Positions 1-9,257 of a DNA stretch of 15,920 nt are shown piece by piece; position 1 is the first letter of the stretch, and each line of letters opens with the position of its first letter. The stretch covers positions 1 through 15,920 of the forward strand of contig JAIXMP010000096.1 in assembly GCA_025677815.1 (NCBI GenBank), given 5' to 3'. This DNA is from Phascolomyces articulosus (lineage: Eukaryota > Mucoromycota > Mucoromycetes > Mucorales > Lichtheimiaceae). The notes under the pieces are model-generated. The model worked only from the letters and a program-made list of their open reading frames with translations, searched no databases and had not been told where the DNA came from. Both the position numbers and the translations under genes were made by a program.

Positions 1-310
1 AAAAAAAATGATTTCTGATATTGTTACCTAATATAACTACAAGGCGGTTTTTCTCCCTCTATGCAATGAAACAATCAACCCTATTGATAGTCTCTTCTCT
101 GAATATATTGAACTATGATGTAACAGAAAACCTATTGATTCTGATGATGCAATATAAAAAGAGACTATAGGCTTGGTCACTATAAAAAAGAATCATAATC
201 ATACTAAGTAAAAAACTTGGTGTCCATAATGAAACCCTTTGAAAGATATGGTCAAAGTTAAATAATGAGGATTAATTTTTATTAGATAGAAAAAAATTTG
301 TGCGAAATCT
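1..310. other. no gene recognised; downstream of the LINE-like ORF1
   Basis: I see no convincing coding frame on either strand. On the minus strand this is where a second ORF (endonuclease/reverse transcriptase) of a LINE would start, but every frame has frequent stops and I recognise no endonuclease or RT motif. Either the element is cut here or its ORF2 starts beyond the window edge. Confidence 0.5.
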
Positions 311-1405
311 TTAAATTTGAATATTCAACCAACTTTGACTGGAGCTATTAAGTTTAGGAGAAGAACCGGAGCTGTTAGTGTTAGGTAGGACATTAAAAGA
401 TTTTTTATTAGTATTTGCTGCATCCCTTATATAGCTTTTTTTATGACTAAGATTGTTATTAGGGTAGGGGTATGCTGCCACTACATGTGAAGTTTGGTTG
501 CAATTCAAACAGCATCTATGGGGACAAACAGGACAATTATTTAAATTATGAGATGTTTCATGACAGTAGCAACAATAAACCCCTATATCAGCCTATGAAG
601 TAAAAAAACTATAAGTTTCACCCCAAACAGAAGTTCCCTAATACATTTGATGTGATAAATCTCTATATTGAACATCAGGAAGGTGACTAAGATTGGCAAA
701 GCCACATCTACTAAATCAACTCCTACTTGTTTCCTCATATAAACAAATTTGAAGAACATTTTCTAATGTACTAAAACATCCCTGTAAACCCACTTCCAAT
801 TCATCTTTGGGAAGGATTGGAAGTTTATATAATCTAAGTCGAATTAACTGATTATCTAGAGGTAAGGCACAGACAGCAGGCAAGGGCACTGAATCTGATA
901 GAACAAGAGGTATATTGCAGACCATGCCATAAGCCTCAGCAGAATTTAATACTATTTCTATAACAATTCTTTTATTATCTCTATGAGTAATGATACTAAG
1001 GCCAACACCAATAGGGAATGCTAAATGAGCTTTAGCATTGAATATCTGAGGTCTACATTTATCATCTGTTATATCATATAAGACACTAGATTCTTTAGAA
1101 CCTTGTTGATACATATAGGCAGGGTGCCTATTGTTGATATTGTTCTATGAAGAAGTAATAGGATCAACTGGTGCCTGGAGAGGAGTAATCTGTTGCCCTT
1201 TCAAAGCCTAGGTATAAGAGCAGAAAGATACAGGTTTTAAAGTTGAAACCTTTAAAGTAGAAATGCTTATATTATTGGCAGAATCAATTGAATTTGGTGA
1301 AGAAAGAGTAGAAGGAGGAGGTGAAGTTGGGTAGTTATAGTGTTATTATCTATGAGGGTATAGGGATTTGCTCCCAAGTAAGGAGAATCAGAAAGAGCAA
1401 TGCAT
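311..1405 (-). pseudogene. decayed CCHC zinc-knuckle ORF1 (gag-like) of a LINE-type retrotransposon
   Basis: Starting at the ATG at 1405-1403, one frame can be followed for 364 codons to a TAA at 311, with eight in-frame stops and no frameshift. The N-terminal part is Pro/Ser/Thr-rich. Around 740-810 comes a stretch of the type LPILPKDELEVGL, like the fold before the knuckles in fungal LINE ORF1 proteins. At about 500-570 there is a perfect C-x2-C-x4-H-x4-C knuckle (CCYCHETSHNLNNC). It is followed by a second one in which the last Cys is Tyr. Such proteins bind the element RNA. Several stops sit where Gln or Trp is expected, for example TGA at 716-718 before FSRCGFANL. The frame is dead as written. 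It could instead be a related gag-like gene of another retroelement, because no RT is visible. Confidence 0.6.
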
Positions 1406-1499
1406 GTTCAAAATAATAGAGGGCTTAACCAGTAAAAAGAAATGGCAGTGCATTTTCTTTCTCTTGCTCCTGTTTTTGGTTTCTACAGTTGTCCGGTCA

Positions 1500-2782
1500 C
1501 AACAGCCATTGGTTTATATAGCCCAGGGATCATCTTAAACAAGATTATATTTTCCTTCTTTTTGCACAATTCACATGGCAAATTTTGGACAATACTATAG
1601 ATGACCCCCACTGAGCATCACGAGTTCTTGAATGCCCAGAACCAATCAATATTAATTGTCAATAAGAGTGATCGGTCATCTGTAACAAAAGTTTTTAGTT
1701 CTTCATATAGGAGAGTGTTAGGGTCAGGTATGCTTGTCCACATTTCACTATTGTAAATATCAGACATAAGATAGGAAGGAACATTACGCGTGCGCCGCTT
1801 ATTAGTTGTTCAAAAAGCATATGCAACCTTTCTTTCAGTAGGTGGTATACATACACTTTCTTTGGTATTCCTTTTTTGTCAAACAAGGCAGTGTTTGTAG
1901 TGTATTCTGTATATTTGGATATGGGTGTTAAGTCATTTTGGTTGTAAACTTTATGGCAAGTAGGACAATCAATGTATTTTACAATGTTTTTAGTGAAATC
2001 AGTTATATTGGTTTTGGCATGAACATTAGAGGGTATAGCTGCAATAGCAACTGGAAGTCCAATATATAAGGGAGGATGTGGTGGAGTTGTTCATAATACT
2101 TTCCTGGTGTTGAATTTGGTTGGTGAGAGGAGGAAGCAACAGTTTGACAAGATGAAGAAGATTCGATCGAAAAAGGAGTGGGAGTAGATGCTATGGGTTG
2201 TACAACTGGAGAAAAGGTTGATTTATAAAGGATTGCTTCAAGTTGTTGTTGTAATTGACTAGGTAACATTGTTGTATCCAACATACAATGGCTTCTTAAT
2301 TATTATTATTATTCATAATAGAAAATGCTATTCACCCTTTGCCTTACTTGTGTGGTAATTATATTTGAAGCACAGCTACTGTGATATAGATTATGCTTTT
2401 CTCCCAGGCATATCGCTCATTATGCAAATGTGTAATTCACTTCTTAATTCCCACCATCATCGTTCACACGTTCTAAACTTCCGTTATTCACACAGTTTTA
2501 TAGCATACGTAATTTAAATGATATGGCCTGTAAGAAATATGATACTGTAATACACATATAGTGGCAGTCCATCCATGATGAGCAAATTAGTATAAATAGA
2601 GAGATTATTTTTGAATCATAATAAAACTTTACTGAATTATTTTTGGGTCTCATTGACTTATATCGTCTCCTGCTTATTTCTTTTATTTTTGATCTTATTA
2701 ATACAACAAACATATGTTTGGCAGTATAGGTGGAGGATTGAGTACTAGATCTTTTGTTGCTACTGCAAGTATTTGTCATCAT
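1500..2782 (-). pseudogene. 5' half of a Tnp2-family transposase, broken by a solo LTR and truncated
   Basis: This is the N-terminal half of a Tnp2/CACTA-type DNA transposase. The start is ATGATG at 2782. The Ser/Thr-rich leader runs into the solo LTR at 2270-2708 and resumes at MLPSQLQQQLEAIL once one copy of the AACAT duplication is removed. Further on lie a zinc-ribbon-like YIDCPTCHKVY (about 1950-1985), KKVYVYHLL, and RTRNVPSYLMSDIYNSEMW (about 1740-1800). Then come the family signatures NIDWFWAFKNS, SVGVIYSIVQNLP and a KMIPGL (family IPGP) stretch at about 1520-1660. There are two frameshifts (about 2080-2115 and 1810-1830), and a TGA at 1618-1620 sits at a probable Arg. Similarity stops after IPGL near 1510, where the LINE-like sequence begins. 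The C-terminal half (DUF4218 region) is not present. Confidence 0.7.
2270..2708 (+). mobile_element. solo LTR, 439 bp, target duplication AACAT
   Basis: The LTR starts TGTTGTATCCA and ends ATACAACA, so the termini form an inverted TGTTGTAT/ATACAACA pair. It is flanked by perfect 5-bp duplications AACAT (2265-2269 and 2709-2713). A TATAAATAG box is at 2591-2599, about 115 bp before the 3' end. It shares blocks with the LTR at 5936-6370, including the first 26 bases and the stretch around TATAAATAGAGAGATTATTTTT. No gag-pol sequence is adjacent, so this is a solo LTR. It splits the transposase gene on the opposite strand. Confidence 0.9.
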
Positions 2783-3057
2783 GTCAGGGACAAAATGAAA
2801 AAGTAAAGAAATAAAAATAAAAATGTATGTGTGTGTTAATAATAATGACGATCCATAACAAAATGCCATCCTCTTTATTTAGTTTTTCTTTATGTCACTA
2901 TCAGGTACCAAAACAATTATTCTTGATAAATAATATACTTTTTATAGGACATGTTGTTTACTTATATTTTTATTATTTTCTATAAGTTGAATATTATTTT
3001 AAACTTCCACTTAGGTGCATAACCTGTAAGGAATTATTCGAGCCTTAGAATCCCTTG
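2783..3057. other. AT-rich upstream flank of the minus-strand transposase
   Basis: This is AT-rich non-coding sequence upstream of the ATG at 2782. It probably holds the 5' end of that transposon, but I could not define a terminal inverted repeat. Confidence 0.4.
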
Positions 3058-3486
3058 TGTGGTGAACCACACTAATACATGATAGATTCACTCATTCATA
3101 AATAACTGGTTAAATATCATTCTATAATAAAACATGATATAACCAATAACACACTGTATCATTCTTGATTCGTTCCTTATTACTAATAATCTGGAATACA
3201 GAAGAAAGATGAAGAATGATTACTAAACAGGATAATACACCTACTACTAGGTACATAAAGAAATATCTAGAACCAAGTACACATATACACTTGAATAATT
3301 GGATATCAATTGTCCTTTAATCAAAGTTAATAAAACATAGTACTAGAATGATCTAGTGAACAACATCATTATATTAGATAGACAAAACATATAAATATGA
3401 GCAAATTTGAACAATAAAAAGATTCTTAACTATATTCTTATCCATCTCTTTATTTTTACATTCGATTTTATTACCATTTCATCTTA
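3058..3486 (+). mobile_element. candidate solo LTR, 429 bp, duplication CCTTG
   Basis: The stretch starts TGTGGTGAACCACAC, which contains a 7-bp hairpin (GTGTGGT/ACCACAC, counting two bases upstream), and ends CATCTTA. The same 5 bases, CCTTG, flank both ends (3053-3057 and 3487-3491). A TATAAATA box at 3390-3397 lies about 95 bp before the end, as in the clear LTRs of this window. The last two bases are TA rather than CA, which a C-to-T change would explain. No second copy is in the window, so the call rests on ends, duplication and box position only. Confidence 0.4.
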
Positions 3487-3687
3487 CCTTGTTCTTCTTT
3501 CATTTTCATATAAACCAATATACATTTTCTTTTAATGTAATAAGCTTGCTAAGAAATCTTCCAAAAGTAATTCCTATTTACTCCAGAAGTAAGTAAACAA
3601 AAAAAAAACAACTTAATTTTTACTAAGACTCATAGGTATGAAGATTTGTTGCTAATATGGTAGACATTGTTTTTAGACTTTTTAACT
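3487..3687. other. flank left of element A with a short open stretch at 3657
   Basis: This is AT-rich flanking DNA. A frame opens at the ATG at 3657 and runs ten codons up to the end of element A. It is in phase with the open fragment beyond the element's right end (11161-11349), so the element may have landed in a coding sequence. Confidence 0.35.
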
Positions 3688-3836
3688 CACTATAGGAAAA
3701 GTTCGCCAAGTTCACTAAGTTCGCCAAGTTCACCAGGTTCACTAAAAATTTTAGTTACACAAATTTCCATATACAGGGATTGTAGTTACACGGTTTCCAT
3801 ATATAAGCAGAGTTCACCAAGTTTGCCAACTTCATT
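3688..3836 (+). repeat. left end of element A: TIR plus 9-bp subterminal array
   Basis: CACTATAGG at 3688-3696 is followed by five 9-bp units (AAGTTCGCC, AAGTTCACT, AAGTTCGCC, AAGTTCACC, AGGTTCACT) at 3699-3743. A second cluster of three degenerate units lies at 3810-3836. Between them a 31-bp period repeats TAGTTACAC plus TTTCCATATA (3752 and 3783). In CACTA elements such arrays are the binding sites for the element's own DNA-binding protein. Confidence 0.85.
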
Positions 3837-4160
3837 ACCCAATTATAGTATCCTATATTGACAAAAGTAGCACTGAGGAAATTAGTCATTATTTTCATAT
3901 AAGCATTTCTTTAATACTCATTTACAACTTTGTTATTTTTTTTATATTAAACGTTTTAGAAAATAGTATAGATTTAAAATAACTATAAATAATGCAATAA
4001 CTAAATTTTATTGTGAGAAATTTTTTTTATATTCTTTAGCATAAGAATCACTGTGATTTTTTTAGCTATATGTTGTGTTTTAAGCAGATTATATGAAAAG
4101 AGTAATGGTGAAAATAGAGAGGGGTTGGTTCCTTATAAGGTAGTAAGTGTAACAGAGGAA
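3837..4160. other. left subterminal non-coding stretch of element A
   Basis: This is AT-rich sequence between the subterminal repeats and the stop codon of the minus-strand transposase. It presumably holds that gene's 3' UTR. I see no open frame or further repeat array. Confidence 0.5.
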
Positions 4161-4983
4161 TTATACATCACTAATCTTGCCTAGTATAATGTCACCAGGT
4201 ATCATATTAGGATACACAACATAGTATCTATCAGTGTGGAGTAAAGATTTAAGTAGTCATGCATGACCCAATATATTTTGAGACGCAGTCACATGCAGTT
4301 TATCACTCTCACTAGTGTTTGCATCTGTCCTATGTCCATATGGAACTCCTTTTTTTAACTGCCTTCCCATACTATACTCCGTCATATACAGATTGCCATA
4401 TAGCTTCACCAAGCAATGCTATCATTGATCACCTATTCAAACATCAAAAGTGAATAGATTATTTTTATAATTTCTTGTGTTATATATATGAAAACGTACC
4501 AGAATAAGTGTGTATAAAGAACAGGATAAGCTCACCAAAATAGAAAGCAGTTCCACCACCTTTAATGGGAAGTCACAATTTTACCAATGTGCTTAGTTTA
4601 GATGCTGTACTGGGATACTTATTACATTGATAAACAGTGTCATCTCTGAAAAATCGTTCCCTAACTCGAATATTACAATCTAATATAGAGTTTAACACGC
4701 GATTATCTTTAAATTGATTATGCCAGTATTTTTTAAGATAATGTAACAGGTTGAATTCTGTGAAATATTTATCAACAGTTGATTTGTGCCAATCCCATAG
4801 CTCAAGATCTTTATTGCTACCTGGGATAGTATGCTGATTCTGTTTAGGCTGCTCTTCGTCTAGATCAAAATCTTTGGGATAAGTGCGGTTGTATATACTA
4901 GTGATCAGTCAACGTTTTATGATATTGGCAGCATTGGCCCCAGGAAGAACACGCTGATTGATATGCTTTTTGAAGAAACCTTT

Positions 4984-5003
4984 ATATATATATATATATA
5001 TAT
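4984..5003. repeat. (TA)10 microsatellite inside an intron
   Basis: An uninterrupted TA run lies in intron 7 of the element A transposase (5050-4980, donor GTATGT, acceptor AAAG). Because it is intronic, length change here would not shift the frame. Confidence 0.8.
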
Positions 5004-5460
5004 AAGTACATATTTAAATAATATATAGTTGTTAATGATGTTTAACATACTAATTGCCCATTCAGCAGAACATGTACTAAAGCCTCTGAGAGGACCTAAT
5101 TTGGAGCACATTTCATGTATGTGTTGAAGATAATGGAAGTTTACATTGTACAAGTTTTGATCAACATTATTCTTCATATGCATGTGCCAAGTATGTATAT
5201 TTCTATTATAATAGAATAAATGTTGGTTATAAATGGACTTACATATCCTAATGTTTATAGTGTACTTATGATTTGATGTTGTTGAGATCAGTCACGTCAA
5301 TATGCCATTGAAGGGCTAGAGTACATCCAATTATAAGAGGTATGAGAGCGTTCACCTGTAAAGCAGAATATGTATATTCTTCTACCAATTGCTCGAATAC
5401 TAGAGTAGGAATCACTAGCTATAAGAATACTATCCAGTCAACTAAACGCATAAGACCTGC

Positions 5461-6453
5461 TGTGGTATAGATAAGAATTGATGATAGAATTAATGATAAG
5501 AGAGATAGAGACAGAAGAAGTCTTATAAGAATCGATATAGATTTATTATAATGATAAAGATGATAATAAAGATTATTCTAGTTTTACAAGTATAGTATTT
5601 ATATGTTTTCTTATCTATGCCACTTAATCATTGATCATGGTAGTTTGTTAATATTACATTTGTTTGATATGACGGATATATATTATAGGTAGTATTCATA
5701 GTGATATAACACAACATGAGGAGATATAATTATATTTGTTGACTATTAGTCATTGGATGATTATTATTACTTTTACACTCTTACTTATACAATGAGAAGG
5801 TATGGTAGTATTTGTATATTATTTGATAATTATTAATTGTATATAGGATATTATTATACCAGGATCATTATTATTGTATTATTATTGGAATGATAATTAA
5901 GTGAGGCAACCGATATTATTTATTTATATTATTATTGTTGTATCAGAGAGAAATCAATCAATAAAAAGAATAAAAGGAGACGAGATAAGTCAACGAGACC
6001 CGAAAATAATCAATTGAAGTTTATTAAGATAAAAAATAATCTCTCTATTTATAAGAAAGTGCTCATCATGGATGGACTATCACAACTTGCACATTATGGT
6101 GTAATATTAGAATATGGATTGCATCATTTGGATTGCGTGTTATGAGGACAGTATATTTAAGTAGACCATGAATGATATTGTTAGAAGGATTGCGTGATCC
6201 AGCATAATTAACAATATGTGAAAGAGGATGGTGTAATACTGTGTGTAACATAAGTAATTATCCAAATAGAATCACCGCACAAGTGAGATATAGGGTGAAT
6301 GACAGTAATAATAATAATAATAATGAAGAATTATTATTTATTGTGAAGCCATTGTATGTTGGATACAACAATTATTTATTATTTGTGATAACACAATGTA
6401 GTAGTATCAGTGATAATATATAAGAAGAAGTATAGATATGTAGATATGCCATA
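5461..6453 (-). mobile_element. solo LTR, about 553 bp without the nested LTR, duplication CCTGC
   Basis: The plus strand reads TGTGGTATAGATA at the left edge and TATGCCATA at the right, which are near-inverse ends. CCTGC flanks it exactly (5456-5460 and 6454-6458). A TATAAATA box on the minus strand (5603-5596) lies about 140 bp before the 3' end, as expected of an LTR. The insertion is inside exon 6 of the transposase. Removing the stretch and one CCTGC restores VSRKAGLMRLVDW in frame, the conserved sequence before DUF4218. One terminal base differs from TG/CA by a C-to-T change. Confidence 0.75.
5936..6370 (-). mobile_element. solo LTR nested in another LTR, 435 bp, duplication ATTAT
   Basis: The plus strand reads TGTTGTATC at the left and GGATACAACA at the right, a 9-10 bp inverted pair, with perfect ATTAT duplications at 5931-5935 and 6371-6375. 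On the minus strand it carries the same blocks as the LTR at 2270-2708, including the start TGTTGTATCCAACATACAAT and a TATAAATAG box (6053-6045). It lies wholly inside the LTR at 5461-6453, so it arrived later. Confidence 0.9.
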
Positions 6454-7080
6454 CCTGCTTTTCTTGAAACATCTAATGACAGGTATGTTAGAATTCATAT
6501 TAATGAGCTTATTATAAGATGATAATGAATTACCTTGAAAGCTTCTTTCAAATACACCAGAAGGTAGAGTAGCAGATGATGCAACTATAGCATTGCTGAT
6601 AGCTGAACATGCTCGATTCAGCAATTGGATTGTTGTGTTAACCACAGTATCAAAGTCTCCAGATATTATTTGCCACAGTTTCTTTGTAACGTTGGCGCCT
6701 ATGAGATGGAGCTCATCTAATCCAAAGAAGGAATAGCCATAGAACAATTTCAGTTGAGCAAAATCGTTTGCCTTGTCAATACCAAATTCCTGTTTTTTTT
6801 GGATTACAACAGTATTAATAACAATTATCAGCACATGAATATTAAACAGATAAGTACTTATAACAATTGATATTTATACAATTGAATTTTTTTAACTGTT
6901 ATGGCCTTATATGAAACTTATATTAACTTCTCCTCTAAATTCATTATCCGTTCTTATAGCAGACATCCTTATTGTTCCGGTGTAATATTAACCATATCCC
7001 CGACCTGCAGGACTGATTTCACAAACACTTTGGATTCAGCATTGTCAACAACCATACAATGACATATACCCTTTGTGATG

Positions 7081-7509
7081 TGTCGTGTCCATATGAAAAG
7101 AATATACCAAATAGATGTATCTAAATTTAAATGAGGAAGAAAAGAATAAATAATAAATAAAATAGAATAACGCCATTATTATGAAATGGTGTGAATTAGA
7201 ACGGTATACCAAATAAGGTATAATGTTCAACAATAAGAAAATAAGAAATGAATAAACGCCCTCTTAGCATAAGGCATAAATTAACAATAACAAATATCAA
7301 TCCTTATCTTTATGGACTCATATAAACATGTATCTGACAATAGATAAATAATTAGAAATAAACACTTCATCGAAAAGTATAAAAGGACCTCAATTTTATT
7401 AGATAGTTGGATCATCATTACTTTTATTGAAATAAATCTATATAACAGTCTCAACGTATTCCTATATCGTTTTTATTTTCTATTCGTGATACCTTTTATA
7501 TTTTTCACA
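7081..7509 (+). mobile_element. solo LTR, 429 bp, duplication TGATG
   Basis: The LTR starts TGTCGTGTCC, ends TTTTCACA, and is flanked by perfect TGATG copies (7076-7080 and 7510-7514). A TATAAAAGG box is at 7378-7386. A copy of the same length lies at 13460-13888, roughly 93 percent identical by eye. It sits in exon 4 of the transposase, between VQELKHH and KGYMSLYGC, and removing it with one duplication restores a continuous frame. No internal retrotransposon sequence is attached. Confidence 0.95.
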
Positions 7510-9077
7510 TGATGTTTCAACTCTTGAACACCAATAATGTCACCTGATGCCAGCAAGCAGTAGACTTTGACGTGGATTGAGCTATTTCCATAATTGACCC
7601 TCATTCTACTATCCTCAAGAATGCATAATTCATTTATTAAAGGTCGAAGGAAACTATATATATTGCCAGTATGATTGGCGGGAATGAAAGCAACTTGTAT
7701 CATGTTTTGCTTCTTATATCTGTTTCAAACGACTGGTAAGTAAAGGAATCAAGTAGTATACATTAAGCATAACTCCAAATACTTGCCTTTCAAGAGGAGA
7801 GAGTGACAGGAACACAAGATGTACAATTGTTAGTCTGAAATTTCCACCTTTAAATGGAGTAAATCCATCTATAAACAAGGAGACAGCAAGATCAAGTTTG
7901 GTTGGTGATACATTCTGGAACAAGGTTGGTTTTAGTGTCTGGTAAACAGATCCATCAAATACGTCTGTCAATGTTCCAGGTTTTGCTTTATAGTTAACTT
8001 TTTGGATAATTGATTCACATACATCATCATCTGCAACAAATGTCACTAGCTATCTTAAAAGTGGAAAATATGACATTGTCTAGATTGGCTTCCCATTGGA
8101 CCTGAACTGAGACTTCTCATAATCACAACCATCAGTTGAATTCAAGGGAAAAAGTTGACATTGGTTAGGGCACATATGATACTTAGTTTCCTTGACATCA
8201 AACATACATTCCAGATATGCTTTACTTTTGGCAGGTGAAAACAAAGGTATCAGATCTAAAACACATTTTGGTGAGCTTATATTAAATTATATACAGGTTT
8301 ATTGCTTATAACTAATACTTACCAAACTCATCACTCATGATCTATTTGTTCAGCATTAATAGCAAAGCAACATAGGCTTCTCAGCTAATGTTAAACTGTT
8401 GGATCCAACAATAGAGTTCATAACTCATTTTTTCATGCTTTGGAAGTTGCACAGCTGGATAAACTGTTTCAACGATTGGTACATCTGTTTGTAGTGGCGC
8501 TTCTTTATCCCACAGGTCAATGTATTCAAGGGTTTCTTTATTGGCTGGCTCTTGTAACATGGGGTGAATGTGGTCCATAGGAGCCTCATCTTCATCAGAA
8601 TCATAATCACTTTCTGCACTATCATTATCAGTGTAGTTATCATCCATCTCATTATTCACATCATCATCATCATCATTAGTGATGGTAATTTGCAACTGTT
8701 TATGTCCATAGTCATACTCTATAAAGTCATCGAACAAAGCAATGGTTGCATTACTGTGTATTTAGTTATTTTGATCAATACTATCTTGGACAGTATGATA
8801 ATCCTAGTCATTATTATCATCTATTATGATATCCTCGTTATTGACTTTAATAGGTATATCATTGATAGTGGGTGCTTTAGATAAAACTTCACAGTTGATA
8901 CTGTTTGGCTCTACAGTTAATTAAAGATGATTAATTCAATGCTAAAATACAAGCATATCAATTTTTTATACATAATAGGAAGTCGATTTTACGACACATT
9001 TCATAATGTTTATAGTATCTGCAAGTAGGCCAAAGCAATTTGCACTTATTACAAAGGATGTGCTTAGGGTTAGGCAT

Positions 9078-9257
9078 AGTAAGATAATAAGGTAAGTTAT
9101 TTTACTATTATAACATTTCTACAAAAAGACCTTATTTATATTGATTAATGGCTTAGCCATTTTACTGCGCTCTGCACATCATTCTTTGAGCTGAAATTAC
9201 ATAGATGGCAGATTAAATTTGACCAGCCATCTCTTCCTTGTATTTTTTTTTAAAAAA
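9078..9257. promoter_or_regulatory. divergent intergenic region between the two genes of element A
   Basis: This 180-bp AT-rich gap separates the transposase start (minus, 9077) from the second gene (plus, about 9258), so it should hold both promoters. A TTTATATTG stretch at 9134-9142 is a possible TATA box, and a T8/A7 run lies just before the plus-strand gene. No 9-bp subterminal unit occurs here. The promoter role is inferred from position only. Confidence 0.35.

Larger units (their letters stand above)
4161..9077 (-). pseudogene. Tnp2-family transposase of element A (nine exons, 970 residues when read through)
   Basis: This is the cut-and-paste transposase of element A. Exons: 9077-8972, 8910-8323, 8255-7787, 7719-6928, 6789-6534, 6472-5243, 5202-5051, 4979-4500, 4432-4161. 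Once the inserted LTRs and one copy of each duplication are removed, they sum to 2913 nt, a whole number of codons. The N-terminus has a zinc finger (C9, C12, H24, C28), then an Asp-rich linker (about 8600-8660). Further motifs are FNIS-x-EAY, MSYFPLLR, DVFDG, FIDGFTPFK, SPLERYKKQNM, NIYSFLRPLINEL, ASGDIIGVQELKHH, RTDNEFR, FFGLDELHLIG, RLVDWIVFL, and a DUF4218 part KLGPLRGFSTCSAEWAIS (family STRSMERAIG). Seventeen in-frame stops (10 TAA/TAG, 7 TGA) make it dead, but there is no frameshift. Intron 3 uses a GC donor (AG|GCAAGT). The exon 1 donor is ambiguous (8971 or 9001), and the 40-bp intron 6 (5242-5203) is the weakest part of the model. Confidence 0.85.

Noticed and set aside
3667..3861. 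Plus-strand Ser/Pro-repeat protein
   Set aside because: The repeat arises from the 9-bp subterminal units of element A, which keep a frame because 9 is a multiple of 3.
5661..6091. An LTR with CATT duplications
   Set aside because: The ends and a 4-bp match looked possible, but the stretch straddles the edge of the much better supported LTR at 5936-6370, which has 9-10 bp inverted ends, an ATTAT duplication and a relative at 2270-2708.
7045..7233. Minus-strand open frames crossing the LTR edges (also 13448-13657)
   Set aside because: Both are mostly the same LTR sequence read in antisense; only the part at 7045-7080 is real transposase coding.
8564..8884. Plus-strand open frame of 106 codons
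   Set aside because: It is an Ile-rich shadow of the Asp-rich linker of the minus-strand transposase.
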